64,000 bases of DNA from Cellulomonas fimi (GCF_028583725.1 NZ_CP110680.1:2108001-2172000); one strand, 5' to 3'; numbered from the stretch's first letter, positions 46,113 to 59,970 are shown. Numbers and translations are program-made. The notes: generated from the sequence alone by a model not told the origin.

Positions 46113-47443
46113 GCGCCGGGACCCGGCTGCCCGCCGCCGAGCGCCCGCAGCGCGGCCGCGACCTGCGCGAGCGCCTGCGACGCGACCTCGGCGGCCTGCG
46201 CGGCCGCGGCGAGCAGCGCGGCCGTCGGGTCGGCCGGTGCCGCCGGCTCGTACGCGGCGGCCGACGCGGCGTGGTGGGGCGTCGCGAGCGCGAACGGCAG
46301 GCCGCCTCCCGGCGGCACGACCGGCGGGATGCCGCCGCCGAGGCCGCCGGGCGGGTCGAACGCGTTCTTGGGCGGGTCCACGAGCTGCTTCGGCGGGTCC
46401 GTGAGCTGCTTGGGCGGGTCGACGACCTGCTTGGGCGGGTCGAACACGTGCTTGGGGTCGAGGAGCTGCTTGGGGTCGAGCAGGTGCTTGGGCGGGTCGA
46501 CGAACGGCTTGTGGTCGTCCCGGAGCTTCTTGAAGCCCGACTGGTCGTCGAGCGGCTTCTTGAACCCGACCGGGTCGTCGGTGAGCTTCTTGACGTTCGG
46601 CTGCGGTGCGGGCGGGTACAGGGTGCGGGCGGCGGCGATGTCGCCGTCCGACAGCCGCAGGCGCTGACCGATCGCGACGCCGGCCTGCACGGGCACGATC
46701 GTGGGCTGCCCGTTGGTCGAGAACGCCGTGGCGGGGTAGTGCATGATCGAGCCGTAGTCGTAGTCGCCGATGTCGTCGCCGTCGGTGATGTGCTGGTCGA
46801 AGTTGTGCACGTAGCCGGGGTCGACGTTCGCGAGCACGACGGTGACGAAGCTGTCGCGGTCCTCGCGGCTCTGCTCGTGCCACAGGCCGATCGCGTGCCC
46901 GATCTCGTGGATCGCGTTGCCGGTGGTGCAGCCGCTGCCCAGCGACAGGTCCTGGCGCCCGCCGACCATGCCGACGGCCGACCAGCAGCCGCCGCCGTCG
47001 AGGAAGCGGACGTAGTTCGGGTAGGTGCCCGCGTTCGCGGCGGTGCGCTCCACGAACCGGAGAGGTGTGTGCTGCTCCCAGTGCGCGATCGCGTCGGTGA
47101 CGCGGTGCTGGTCCGGCAGTGCGGGGTCGATCTCGTACGGCACGGTCGCGTTCGGCCAGCGGTAGCGGCTGCCGGTGATGGCGACGCCGAACGACACGTC
47201 GTCGCCGCGGGCGCGGGCGGCGTCGAGGTCGGCGTGCCGGCCGAGCACGATGTCCCCCTCGAAGATCGCGAGGTCGCCGACCTTCGCGTAGGTGACCTCC
47301 TTCTCGGCGAACCCGACACCGCTGATGACGGTCGTGCCGGTGTCGACCGACGACCGCTCCTCGGGGCGGTCGGGCGTACCCGCGGTGGGCTCGCTGCGAC
47401 GGCGGCCGCCGCCTCCCGATCCGGAGCTGCTCTTCGTGGCCAT
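46109..47443 (-). CDS. Astacin-like (M12A) metallopeptidase with Lys/Asp/Pro repeat tail
   Basis: The 444-residue protein has a Ser/Gly/Arg-rich start without a signal peptide (MATKSSSGSGGGGRRR), then an astacin domain: YRWPNATVPYEIDP, GGGCWSAVGMVGG, the zinc motif HEIGHAIGLWHEQSREDRD with ligands at about H179, H183 and H189, and the Met-turn SIMHYPATAF near residue 234. Residues 281-365 form an unusual tail of repeats (GFKKPLDDQSGFKKLRDDHK, then DPPKQLVDPPK-like units), after which follow Pro/Gly- and Ala-rich stretches. ATG 47443 has GGGGAAGG upstream; in-frame starts as far as 47530 lack it. It overlaps the ATP-grasp gene. The repeats suggest a substrate region. A perfect CRP/GlxR-type site lies in the divergent promoter region. 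Confidence 0.85.
   Translation of the reverse strand: MATKSSSGSGGGGRRRSEPTAGTPDRPEERSSVDTGTTVISGVGFAEKEVTYAKVGDLAIFEGDIVLGRHADLDAARARGDDVSFGVAITGSRYRWPNATVPYEIDPALPDQHRVTDAIAHWEQHTPLRFVERTAANAGTYPNYVRFLDGGGCWSAVGMVGGRQDLSLGSGCTTGNAIHEIGHAIGLWHEQSREDRDSFVTVVLANVDPGYVHNFDQHITDGDDIGDYDYGSIMHYPATAFSTNGQPTIVPVQAGVAIGQRLRLSDGDIAAARTLYPPAPQPNVKKLTDDPVGFKKPLDDQSGFKKLRDDHKPFVDPPKHLLDPKQLLDPKHVFDPPKQVVDPPKQLTDPPKQLVDPPKNAFDPPGGLGGGIPPVVPPGGGLPFALATPHHAASAAAYEPAAPADPTAALLAAAAQAAEVASQALAQVAAALRALGGGQPGPGA
46351..46510 (-). repeat. Tandem repeat encoding DPPK units in the metallopeptidase tail
   Basis: About seven units of 15-21 bases with the theme TGCTTGGGCGGGTCG (plus strand) encode DPPKQLV-type repeats on the minus strand. 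The unit is multiple-of-three in length, so copy number can vary in frame. It is coding and not a CRISPR array. Confidence 0.8.
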
Positions 47444-47510
47444 GGTCGGTGCCTTCCCCTGGCGCACGGGCCCGGGCGGCCCGCGCCTCTGCGGACCAGG
47501 AGCCGGGCGA

Positions 47511-47536
47511 AGCGCTGTGAGATACGTCACAGCGCT
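47511..47536. promoter_or_regulatory. Perfect CRP/GlxR-type operator in the divergent region
   Basis: TGTGAGATACGTCACA fits the cAMP-receptor-protein consensus TGTGA-N6-TCACA and the corynebacterial GlxR form with central TA. It is embedded in a longer inverted repeat: AGCGCTGTGA (47511-47520) with TCACAGCGCT (47527-47536). It abuts the -10 of the plus-strand gene and lies 68-93 bases from the minus-strand metallopeptidase start, so it can control both. Confidence 0.8.
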
Positions 47537-47541
47537 ACGGT
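47536..47541 (+). promoter_or_regulatory. -10 element of the YbaY/YscW-like gene (leaderless)
   Basis: TACGGT ends seven bases before the GTG at 47548. Its first base is the last base of the CRP-type inverted repeat, so a bound regulator would interfere with or position RNA polymerase here. Confidence 0.5.
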
Positions 47542-47547
47542 GGGCCG

Positions 47548-47937
47548 GTGACGGCGGGCGACGGCGGACCGGCGACCGCGCGCGACGGGGGAGCGCGCGT
47601 GCGGGTCCGCGTCACGCTGCCCGGCACCGGCCAGGCGACGTCGATCCCCTCGGTGCTCGTCACGGTCGAGGACGTGACACGCGCCGACGCCCGAGCCGAA
47701 CGCGTCGGCGAGCGGCTGCTGCGCGACGTGGACGTCCCGCCGGCCGGGACGGCGCTCGACGTCGACGTCCCCACGACGACCGGTCCCGACCCGCGCCGCC
47801 GGTTCGTCGTCCGTGCCCGCGCGGGAGCCGACGCCGACGCGCGTGCGTTCGGCCCCGGTGACCTCGTCTCCGTCACGGCCGTCCCCGTGCGCCTCGACGG
47901 CACCGACGACGTCGAGCTCGCCCTCCGCCCCGTCTGA
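47548..47937 (+). CDS. YbaY/YscW-type beta-sandwich protein
   Basis: The 129-residue protein shows the plan of the YbaY/YscW (T3SS-pilotin-like) domain: VRVRVTLPGTGQATSIPSVL, then VTVEDVTRADARAERVGERL, a PAGTALDVDVP strand, PDPRRRFVVRARAGAD and DLVSVTAVPVRLDGTDDVEL. No signal peptide or lipobox is present, so unlike YbaY it is probably cytoplasmic. Family assignment is from remembered pattern similarity. It diverges from the metallopeptidase/ATP-grasp operon and shares its CRP-type operator, which suggests common control and perhaps a common task. GTG 47548 is set by the -10 element. Confidence 0.6.
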   Translation: MTAGDGGPATARDGGARVRVRVTLPGTGQATSIPSVLVTVEDVTRADARAERVGERLLRDVDVPPAGTALDVDVPTTTGPDPRRRFVVRARAGADADARAFGPGDLVSVTAVPVRLDGTDDVELALRPV

Positions 47938-47989
47938 GCGTCGCGCGCCGCCGCCCCACCCGCCCCGTGCCCTGGCATCATCGGCGCCC

Positions 47990-49381
47990 ATGACGACGAC
48001 GTCACCCGCCGCGCACGTGCCGCGGCGCACCGTGGTGGGCTACGCCGCGGGCTCCGTCGGCACCGGCGGGTTCGGCACCCTGCCCGGTCTCGTGCTGGCC
48101 TACTACCTGACCGACACGCTCGGCGTCGCGGCCGGGCTCGCGTCCCTCGTCGTCACCGTCCCGAAGCTGTGGGACGTCGTGATCGACCCGTTCGTCGGCG
48201 CCCGCTCCGACGCGTCCGCCGCCCGGCACGGCAGCCGGAGGCGCTACCTGTGCGCGGGCGCGCTGACCCTGCCGCCGCTGTTCGCGGCCGTGTTCGCCGC
48301 ACCCGCGGCGCTCGCGGGCGTCCCGGCGGCGGCGTGGGTCGTGGTGTGGTTCGTCGCAGCGGCGACGGCGTTCAGCCTGTTCCAGGTCCCGTACATCGCG
48401 CTGCCGGCCGAGATCGCGTCCACCTCGGCCGAGCGCACGCGCCTCCTCGCCCCCCGGATCGCGGTGCTCGCCGTCGCGATCCTCGCCTTCGGCGCGGGCG
48501 GCCCGCTGGTCCGCGACGCCGCGGGCGGCGGGCGCACCGGCTACCTCGTCATGGGCGTCGTGTGCGGCGCCGTGCTCGGGCTCGGCATGCTCGGCGCGTG
48601 GTGGGGCGCACCCCGCCGCGCCGCCGTCGCCGCACCCGACGGCGGCCTCCCCGTCGCCCCGCGGCCCCGCGTCCGCGGCGACGCCCTCCGCCTCGGGCTC
48701 GGTGCCCTGCGGGAGGTGCCCGCCTTCCGGTGGCTGCTCGCGACGTTCGTGCTCCAGGCGCTCGCCACCGGGGCCATGCTCGCGTGCGCGCCGTACGTCG
48801 CGACCTACGTCCTCGGGTCCGAGGGCGCCGTCACCGTCCTGTTCGCCGCGCTCGTCGCCCCGGCGCTGCTCGTCATGCCGTTCGCGACCCGCGTCGCGCG
48901 GCGGCTCGGCAAACGCGGCGGGTACGCCGCCGCGTCCGCGCTGTTCGTGCTCGCGACCCTCGCGCTGCTGCCGATGCGGTGGGCACCCGGGCCGTGGGTC
49001 TACGCCCTGGTCGCCGTCGCCGGCGTCGCCTACGCCGGCATGCAGCTGTTCCCCCTCGCGATGCTGCCCGACGTCGCCGCGGTCGACGCCCGCGAGCGCG
49101 GCACCGACCGCGCGGGCGTCCTCGGCGGCGTCTGGACGGCCGCCGAGACGGCCGGCCTCGCGCTCGGGCCCACGCTCGTGCTGGCCGTGCTCGCGCTCAC
49201 CGGGTTCGTGTCCCGCGAGGGCGGTGCGCTCGTCGACCAGCCCGCGGCCGCGGTGACCGGCATCGCGCTCGCGTTCAGCCTGCTGCCCGCCGCCCTCACC
49301 GCCGCGAGCGTCGTCACCCTCGGCAGGTACCGGCTCACCGAGGCCGACGTCGACGCCCCGACCAGCGGGGCCGTCGCGTGA
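47990..49381 (+). CDS. GPH-type (MFS_2) sugar:cation symporter-like transporter
   Basis: The 463-residue protein has about 12 membrane helices. The N-terminal part GYAAGSVGTGGFGTLPGLVLAYYLTD and the loop PKLWDVVIDPFVGARSDAS...HGSRRRYL are typical of the glycoside-pentoside-hexuronide (MelB-like) family, which couple substrate to Na+ or H+. The substrate cannot be read from sequence. ATG 47990 is preceded by a CATCAT that could be a weak -10 of a leaderless transcript; the gap to the previous gene is only 52 bases. The end overlaps the next gene by four bases, so transporter and PLP enzyme are translated together, which hints that the substrate may be an amino compound or a lipid-like molecule. 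Confidence 0.82.
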   Translation: MTTTSPAAHVPRRTVVGYAAGSVGTGGFGTLPGLVLAYYLTDTLGVAAGLASLVVTVPKLWDVVIDPFVGARSDASAARHGSRRRYLCAGALTLPPLFAAVFAAPAALAGVPAAAWVVVWFVAAATAFSLFQVPYIALPAEIASTSAERTRLLAPRIAVLAVAILAFGAGGPLVRDAAGGGRTGYLVMGVVCGAVLGLGMLGAWWGAPRRAAVAAPDGGLPVAPRPRVRGDALRLGLGALREVPAFRWLLATFVLQALATGAMLACAPYVATYVLGSEGAVTVLFAALVAPALLVMPFATRVARRLGKRGGYAAASALFVLATLALLPMRWAPGPWVYALVAVAGVAYAGMQLFPLAMLPDVAAVDARERGTDRAGVLGGVWTAAETAGLALGPTLVLAVLALTGFVSREGGALVDQPAAAVTGIALAFSLLPAALTAASVVTLGRYRLTEADVDAPTSGAVA

Positions 49382-50790
49382 GCGCGCCCTGGGCCGCCCG
49401 CCCGGGCGACGACGTCCTCGCCGACCTCGCCGACCTCCGCCGCGCCGACCCGCCCACGCACGGCGGGCGCGTCCTGTCGTACGTCTACGACTCCGGCCGC
49501 GCCGACCTCGACGACGTCGCCGCGCGCGCCGTCACGCTCTTCCTCCCGGTCAACGGCCTCGACCCCACGACCTTCACGTCCGTCGCCGCCCTCGAGAGCC
49601 GCCTGGTCGCCCGCGCGCGCGACGTCCTGCACGGCGGCCCGGACACCGTCGGCTCGGTCACCACCGGCGGCACCGAGTCCTGCCTGCTCGCCGTGAAGTC
49701 CGCGCGCGACACCTGGCGCGCCGCCGACCCGTCCCGCGCGCACGCCCGCCCCACCCTCGTGCTGCCCACGACCGCCCACCCCGCGTTCCACAAGGCCGCC
49801 GCCTACCTCGACCTCGACGTGGTCGCCGTGCCCGTCGACCCCGACCGCGGCACCCCCGACGCCGCCGCCGTCCTCGCCGCCCTCGACGAGCGCACCGCCC
49901 TCGTCGTCGTCAGCGCCCCCAGCTACCCCTTCGGCGTCGTCGACCCGGTCGCCGAGGTCGCCGCCGGAGCCGCCGCCCGCGGCGTCGCGTGCCACGTCGA
50001 CGCCTGCATCGGCGGCTGGGTGCTGCCCTGGTGGGGCCACGACGTCCCCGCGTGGGACCTCGCCGTCGACGGCGTCACCTCGATCTCCGCCGACCTCCAC
50101 AAGTACGGCTTCGCCCCCAAGGGCGCCTCCGTCGTCCTCTACCGCGACCCCGCACGCCACCGCGCGCAGCACTTCGCGACCACCGCGTGGCCCGGGTACC
50201 CCGTCGTCAACCCCACCGTCCTCGGGTCCCGCTCCGCCGGCGGGCTCGCCGCCGCCTGGGCCGTCCTCGAGACCCTCGGCCACGACGGCATCGCCACGCT
50301 CGTCGCGCGCACCCGGGACGCCACCGCACACCTGCACGACGCCGCCACCGCCACGCGCGGGCTGCGCGTCGTCGGCCGCCCCACCGGCCCGCTGCTCGCG
50401 CTCGCCACCGACGACACCGCGCCCGCCGCCGACCGCGTCGACCCGTTCCACCTCGTCGACGCCCTGCGCCACCGCGGCTGGCTCGCCCAGGCCCAGCCCG
50501 CCCTCACCCAGCCCGACGGCACCGTCCTGCCCCGCACCGCGCACCTCACGATCACCCCCGTGACCCAGCACGTCGCCGACGACCTCGCCGCCGCCCTCGA
50601 CGACGCCGCCACCGCCGTCCGCGGACGCGCCCCCGCCACCCCCGACCCCGCCCTCGCGCAGCGCGTCCTCACCGACGGCCTCCCGCCGGACCTCGCCGGC
50701 GTCATGGCCACCCTCGAGGCGCTCCCGCCCGACGTCGTCCGGCCGCTGCTCGTCGAGGTCCTCGCCCGCGCCGTCGCACCCCGCCTATGA
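49378..50790 (+). CDS. PLP-dependent lyase/decarboxylase, sphingosine-1-phosphate lyase-like
   Basis: The 470-residue fold-type I PLP enzyme has VGSVTTGGTESCLLAVKSAR (phosphate-binding loop), CHVDACIGGWVLPWWG (Asp under the PLP ring and aromatic platform) and SISADLHKYGFAPKGASVVLY with the PLP lysine in the DxHKYG(F/Y) motif. This is closest to the dihydrosphingosine/sphingosine-1-phosphate lyase group rather than glutamate decarboxylases. Bacterial members act on long-chain base phosphates or have unknown aldehyde-producing roles. It starts at GTG 49378 within the transporter stop. The codon bias toward C (GCC, CTC, CCC, GTC) is stronger here than in neighbours. A hairpin (50797-50819) follows. 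Confidence 0.85.
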   Translation: MSAPWAARPGDDVLADLADLRRADPPTHGGRVLSYVYDSGRADLDDVAARAVTLFLPVNGLDPTTFTSVAALESRLVARARDVLHGGPDTVGSVTTGGTESCLLAVKSARDTWRAADPSRAHARPTLVLPTTAHPAFHKAAAYLDLDVVAVPVDPDRGTPDAAAVLAALDERTALVVVSAPSYPFGVVDPVAEVAAGAAARGVACHVDACIGGWVLPWWGHDVPAWDLAVDGVTSISADLHKYGFAPKGASVVLYRDPARHRAQHFATTAWPGYPVVNPTVLGSRSAGGLAAAWAVLETLGHDGIATLVARTRDATAHLHDAATATRGLRVVGRPTGPLLALATDDTAPAADRVDPFHLVDALRHRGWLAQAQPALTQPDGTVLPRTAHLTITPVTQHVADDLAAALDDAATAVRGRAPATPDPALAQRVLTDGLPPDLAGVMATLEALPPDVVRPLLVEVLARAVAPRL

Positions 50791-50796
50791 CGCGCG

Positions 50797-50819
50797 TCAC
50801 GCGCCCGCCGCGCGCGTGA
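50797..50819 (+). terminator. Hairpin after the PLP lyase gene
   Basis: TCACGCGC (50797-50804) pairs with GCGCGTGA (50812-50819), loop of seven bases. It separates the accessory block from the pyr promoter. Confidence 0.5.
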
Positions 50820-50851
50820 GACACCACCCCACCCCGCCCCGACCTCAGGGT

Positions 50852-50857
50852 TAGGAT
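50852..50857 (+). promoter_or_regulatory. -10 element of the pyr operon
   Basis: TAGGAT places the transcript start near 50864, leaving a leader of about 46 nt that contains the PyrR-binding hairpin. Confidence 0.65.
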
Positions 50858-50868
50858 CGGCCGACAGC

Positions 50869-52479
<1,611 letters not shown>

Positions 52480-52483
<4 letters not shown>

Positions 52484-53796
52484 ACCCCCGGTACCTGCTG
52501 ACGTCCGTCGCCCCGCTGGGCGCGGACCCCGTCGACGTCCTGCTCGCGGACGGCGTCGTCGCCGCGATCGGTGCGGACGCCCGCGCGCAGGCCGGCGACG
52601 ACGCGGTCGAGATCGACGGCGCCGGCCTCGTCCTGCTGCCCGGCCTCGTCGACCTGCACACGCACCTGCGCGAGCCCGGCCGCGAGGACGCCGAGACGAT
52701 CCGCACCGGCACGCGCGCCGCGGCGCTCGGCGGCTTCACGGCCGTGCACGCGATGGCCAACACGTCCCCGACGCAGGACACCGCGGGCGTCGTCGAGCAG
52801 GTGTGGCGGCTCGGCCGCGAGGCCGGCTGGGTCGACGTGCACCCCGTCGGCGCCGTGACCGTCGGACTGGCGGGGGAGCAGCTCGCCGAGCTCGGCGCGA
52901 TGGCCCAGTCCGAGGCCGCCGTGCGCGTGTTCTCCGACGACGGCAAGTGCGTGCACGACCCCGTGCTGATGCGCCGCGCGCTCGAGTACGTCAAGGCGTT
53001 CGACGGCGTCGTCGCGCAGCACGCGCAGGAGCCGCGGCTCACCGAGAACGCGCAGATGAACGAGGGCGTCGTGTCGGCCGAGCTCGGCCTGACCGGCTGG
53101 CCGTCCGTGGCCGAGGAGGCGATCATCGCCCGCGACGTGCTGCTCGCCGAGCACGTCGGGTCGCGCCTGCACGTCTGCCACCTGTCGACGGCCGGGTCCG
53201 TCGAGATCGTGCGCTGGGCCAAGTCGCGCGGCATCGACGTGACGGCCGAGGTCACCCCGCACCACCTCGTGCTCACCGACGACCTGGCCCGCGGCTACGA
53301 CCCGGTGTTCAAGGTCAACCCGCCGCTGCGGACCGAGGCGGACGTCGAGGCCGTCCGCGCGGGCCTGGCCGACGGGACGATCGACATCGTCGCGACCGAC
53401 CACGCGCCGCACACGCGCGAGGACAAGGACTGCGAGTGGGCCGCCGCCGCGTTCGGCATGACCGGCCTGGAGACCGCGCTGTCGGTCGTGCAGCAGACGA
53501 TGGTCGACACCGGTCGCCTGACCTGGGCCGACGTCGCGCGCGTGCTGTCGACCGCGCCCGCCCGGATCGGCCGCGTCACCGACCACGGACGCCCGATCGA
53601 GGTCGGCGAGCCCGCCAACCTCGTCCTGTGGGACCCCGCGGCGCGCCGCACGGTCGACCCGGGGGAGCAGGCCACCAAGGCCGTCAACTCGCCGTTCCGC
53701 GGGCGCGAGCTGCCCGGCTGCACCGTCGCGACGTTCCTGCGCGGCCGCGCGACCGTGCTCGACGGTGCCCCGTGCGACGAGGACGTGGTCCGCTGA
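52480..53796 (+). CDS. pyrC: Dihydroorotase
   Basis: PyrC closes N-carbamoyl-aspartate to dihydroorotate. The 438-residue amidohydrolase of class I has the first metal motif [14 protein letters not shown] (near residues 58-71), further His ligands in [10 protein letters not shown] and [11 protein letters not shown], and the late Asp motif [14 protein letters not shown] (near 304-317). GTG 52480 overlaps the pyrB stop (GTGA). It ends in a TGATG overlap with the membrane protein gene inside the operon. Confidence 0.95.
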
Positions 53797-54335
53797 TGCG
53801 CACCGCGCTCGCCGTCGCCGGGTGCGTCGCGCTCGCGCTGCTCGCGCTGTGGGGCATGCGCTCGGGCTGGCTCGCCCGACGACGACGCACCGAGGAGGTC
53901 GTCACGTCGCTGCCGGTCGAGCCCGCCGACCTGGGGGAGACCCGGTTCGGTCCCGTGGAGGCGCTCTACGTGTCCTCGACGCGGGCCGGCGACTGGCTCG
54001 ACCGCGTCGTCGCGCACGACCTCGGCGTCCGCAGCCCGGCCGTCGTGGAGGTCCACGACGCGGGCGTCCGGATCACCCGGACCGGCGCGACCGACGTCTT
54101 CGTGCCGACGGACACCCTGCGCGCGGCCGGCACCGCCCCCGGCATCGCGGGCAAGGTCGTCGGCGGCGACGGGCTCGTCGTCCTCACCTGGCAGCCCGAC
54201 CCCGACGACCCGCGCGGCCTCGACACCGGCCTGCGCCCCCGGCACGCCGCCGACCGCCCCGCGCTGGTCGCCGCCGTCGCCGCCCTGATCGACCACACGC
54301 CCGGTGCCACGACCGGGCAGGAGGAGAAGTCATGA
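53796..54335 (+). CDS. Membrane-anchored PH-like domain protein inside the pyr operon
   Basis: The 179-residue protein has one N-terminal helix ([19 protein letters not shown]), a short basic stretch (ARRRRTEE), and a beta-rich domain ([47 protein letters not shown] in several strands, then [12 protein letters not shown] and [10 protein letters not shown]) typical of the PH-like proteins found between pyrC and carA in many actinobacteria. Those are often labelled transporter or export protein without proof. It overlaps pyrC at TGATG and carA at ATGA, so it is made together with the pathway enzymes. Function is unknown. Confidence 0.8.
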   Translation: MRTALAVAGCVALALLALWGMRSGWLARRRRTEEVVTSLPVEPADLGETRFGPVEALYVSSTRAGDWLDRVVAHDLGVRSPAVVEVHDAGVRITRTGATDVFVPTDTLRAAGTAPGIAGKVVGGDGLVVLTWQPDPDDPRGLDTGLRPRHAADRPALVAAVAALIDHTPGATTGQEEKS

Positions 54336-55524
54336 CCGACGCAGTGCTCGTCCTCGAGGACGGCAGGACGTTCGCCGGGCAGGCGTACGGCGCCACCGGC
54401 CGGACCCTCGGCGAGATCGTCTTCAACACCGGGATGACCGGCTACCAGGAGACCCTGACCGACCCGTCGTACCACCGGCAGATCGTCGTCATGACGGCGC
54501 CGCACATCGGCAACACCGGCGTCAACGACGAGGACCCCGAGTCCGGCCGCATCTGGGTCGCCGGGTACGTCGTGCGCGACCCCGCGCGCCGGTCGTCGAG
54601 CTGGCGCGCGCGCCGCACGCTCGACGAGGAGCTCGACGCGCAGGGGATCGTCGGCATCAGCGGCGTCGACACCCGCGCCCTCACGCGGCACCTGCGCGAG
54701 CGGGGCGTCATGCGTGCGGGCGTGTTCTCGGGCGAGGTCCTGACGGGTCCCGACGGCGAGCGCCGCCCGGTCGACGAGCTGCTCGACGAGGTGCTCGCCG
54801 CCCCCGCGATGGCCGGCGCCGATCTCGCGGGCGAGGTGTCGACCGACGCGGCGTACGTCGTCGAGGCGCTCGGCCCCGACGGCGCCCCGCTCGACACGCC
54901 CGTCGCGACGGTCGCCGCGGTCGACCTCGGCATCAAGGCCATGACGCCGCAGCGGCTCGCCGAGCGCGGCGTGCGCGTGCACGTGCTGCCCGCGACGGCG
55001 ACGATCGACGAGGTCCTCGCGACGCAGCCCGACGGCGTGTTCTTCTCCAACGGCCCCGGCGACCCGTCGGCGGCGACGCACGAGGTCGAGCTCCTGCGCG
55101 ACGTGCTGGACCGCAGGATCCCGTTCTTCGGCATCTGCTACGGCAACCAGCTGCTCGGCCGCGCGCTCGGCTACGGCACCTACAAGCTCGGCTACGGCCA
55201 CCGCGGCGTGAACCAGCCGGTCGTCGACCGGGCGACCGGCAAGGTCGAGATCACCGCGCACAACCACGGGTTCGCCGTGGACGCCCCGCTCGACGGCGAG
55301 TCCACCGCACCGCACGACGGCGGCCGCTACGGCCGGGTCGTGGTCAGCCACGTCGACCTCAACGACGACGTGGTCGAGGGCCTGCGCGCGCTCGACCTGC
55401 CGGCGTTCTCCGTCCAGTACCACCCGGAGGCGGCGGCGGGTCCCCACGACGCCGCCTACCTGTTCGACCGCTTCGTCGCGCTCATGACGGGCACCGACGA
55501 CCCGACCACGAAGGGTGCCGCCTG

Positions 55525-55525
<1 letters not shown>
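54332..55525 (+). CDS. carA: Carbamoyl-phosphate synthase small (glutaminase) subunit
   Basis: CarA releases ammonia from glutamine for CarB. The 397-residue protein has the N-terminal domain ([39 protein letters not shown]) and a class I amidotransferase domain with the nucleophile in [18 protein letters not shown] (Cys near residue 268; the usual GHQ is GNQ here), AHNHGFAV and the catalytic His-Glu in [24 protein letters not shown] is the oxyanion-strand motif. ATG 54332 has GGAGAAG and overlaps the preceding stop. carB follows with a one-base TGATG overlap. Confidence 0.96.
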
Positions 55526-58856
<3,331 letters not shown>

Positions 58857-58860
<4 letters not shown>

Positions 58861-59747
58861 CGGCCCCGGCCGGCACGCACGCCGGCGACGGCGGTGCGGC
58901 GGTGCGCGAGCCGTTCGGTGCCCGCCTCGCCGCCGCCATGGCCGCGCACGGCCCGCTGTGCGTCGGCATCGACCCGCACCCCGTGCTGCTCGCGGACTGG
59001 GGCCTGACCGACGACGCCGACGGCCTGCGCGCGTTCGCGTCGGCCGTGATGTCCGCGGTCGGCGGGCGGGTCGCGGCGGTCAAGCCGCAGGCGGCGCTCT
59101 TCGAGCGGCACGGCTCGGCGGGTGTCGCGGTGCTCGAGGAGGTCGTCGCCGAGGGGCGCCGCACGGGCACGCTCGTCGTGGTCGACGCCAAGCGCGGCGA
59201 CATCGGCTCCACCATGGAGGGCTACGCCGACGCGTACCTGCGCGACGGTTCTCCGCTGGCCGGCGACGCCCTCACGGTCTCGCCGTACCTGGGCTTCGGG
59301 TCGCTCGACCCGGCGGTCGACGCCGCGCTCGCGACGGGGCGAGGCCTGTTCGTGCTGTGCCTGACGTCCAACAAGGAGGGCCACGAGGTCCAGCACGCGC
59401 GCACCGCGGACGGTTCGACCGTGGCGGCGACGATCGCGGCGCGTGCGGCGGCGCTCAACGCCGGCGTCGACCCGATGGGCTCGATCGGCCTGGTCGTGGG
59501 CGCGACGGTCGGTGACGCGGCCGCCCGGACGGGCACCGACCTGGCCGCGGTCAACGGGCCCCTGCTCGCACCGGGGGTCGGCGTGCAGGGCGCTGGCCCG
59601 CGCGAGCTGAGCGCGGTCTTCGGCGTCGCGCGTCGGCAGGTCCTCGCGTCGTCGTCGCGGGGCGTCCTGGCCGCCGGACCGGACGTCGAGAGGTTGCGGT
59701 CGGCCGCCCGCCGCGCCGCCGACGAGGCCGCCGCCGCGCTCGCCTGA
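58857..59747 (+). CDS. pyrF: Orotidine 5'-phosphate decarboxylase, type 2
   Basis: PyrF makes UMP from OMP. The 296-residue protein is of the longer subfamily 2: [23 protein letters not shown] at the N-terminus, [16 protein letters not shown], the catalytic [22 protein letters not shown] (near 103-124, Asp-Lys-Asp set), a [12 protein letters not shown] strand, and a phosphate loop with [16 protein letters not shown] 58857 overlaps carB. It ends the operon; pyrD and pyrE are not in the window. A 14-bp hairpin follows. Confidence 0.94.
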
Positions 59748-59754
59748 GCCACGC

Positions 59755-59801
59755 CGCTCGCGCACCGGTATCCGCACACCCCGGGTGCCGGTGCGCGAGC
59801 G
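59755..59801 (+). terminator. Terminator of the pyr operon
   Basis: Fourteen bases at 59755-59768 (CGCTCGCGCACCGG) pair exactly with 59788-59801, loop of 19 bases, eight bases after the pyrF stop. Confidence 0.8.
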
Positions 59802-59880
59802 CGCGTGCAGAGGCGCCCCGGGCACTCGTGGGATGGTTGCCCGAAGAGGCGTCCTCGCAGGTCGCTCCGGCGCGTCCGCG

Positions 59881-59909
59881 TTGCCGACCACGGTGGGCCT
59901 CGCTAGTTT
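59881..59909 (+). promoter_or_regulatory. Promoter of mihF
   Basis: TTGCCG (59881-59886) and TAGTTT (59904-59909) lie 17 bases apart. The transcript would start near 59916 with a leader of about 55 nt. Confidence 0.65.
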
Positions 59910-59970
59910 CGTTGTCACGATCCTGCGCATCCGTCGAGATCGCTGGCCCACTGACGAGAAGGTGACGCGC

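Noticed and set aside
46351..46510. Regular repeats that at first glance resemble a repeat-spacer array
   Set aside because: Units are 15-21 bases, have no unique spacers, and keep the reading frame of the metallopeptidase; they are coding repeats.
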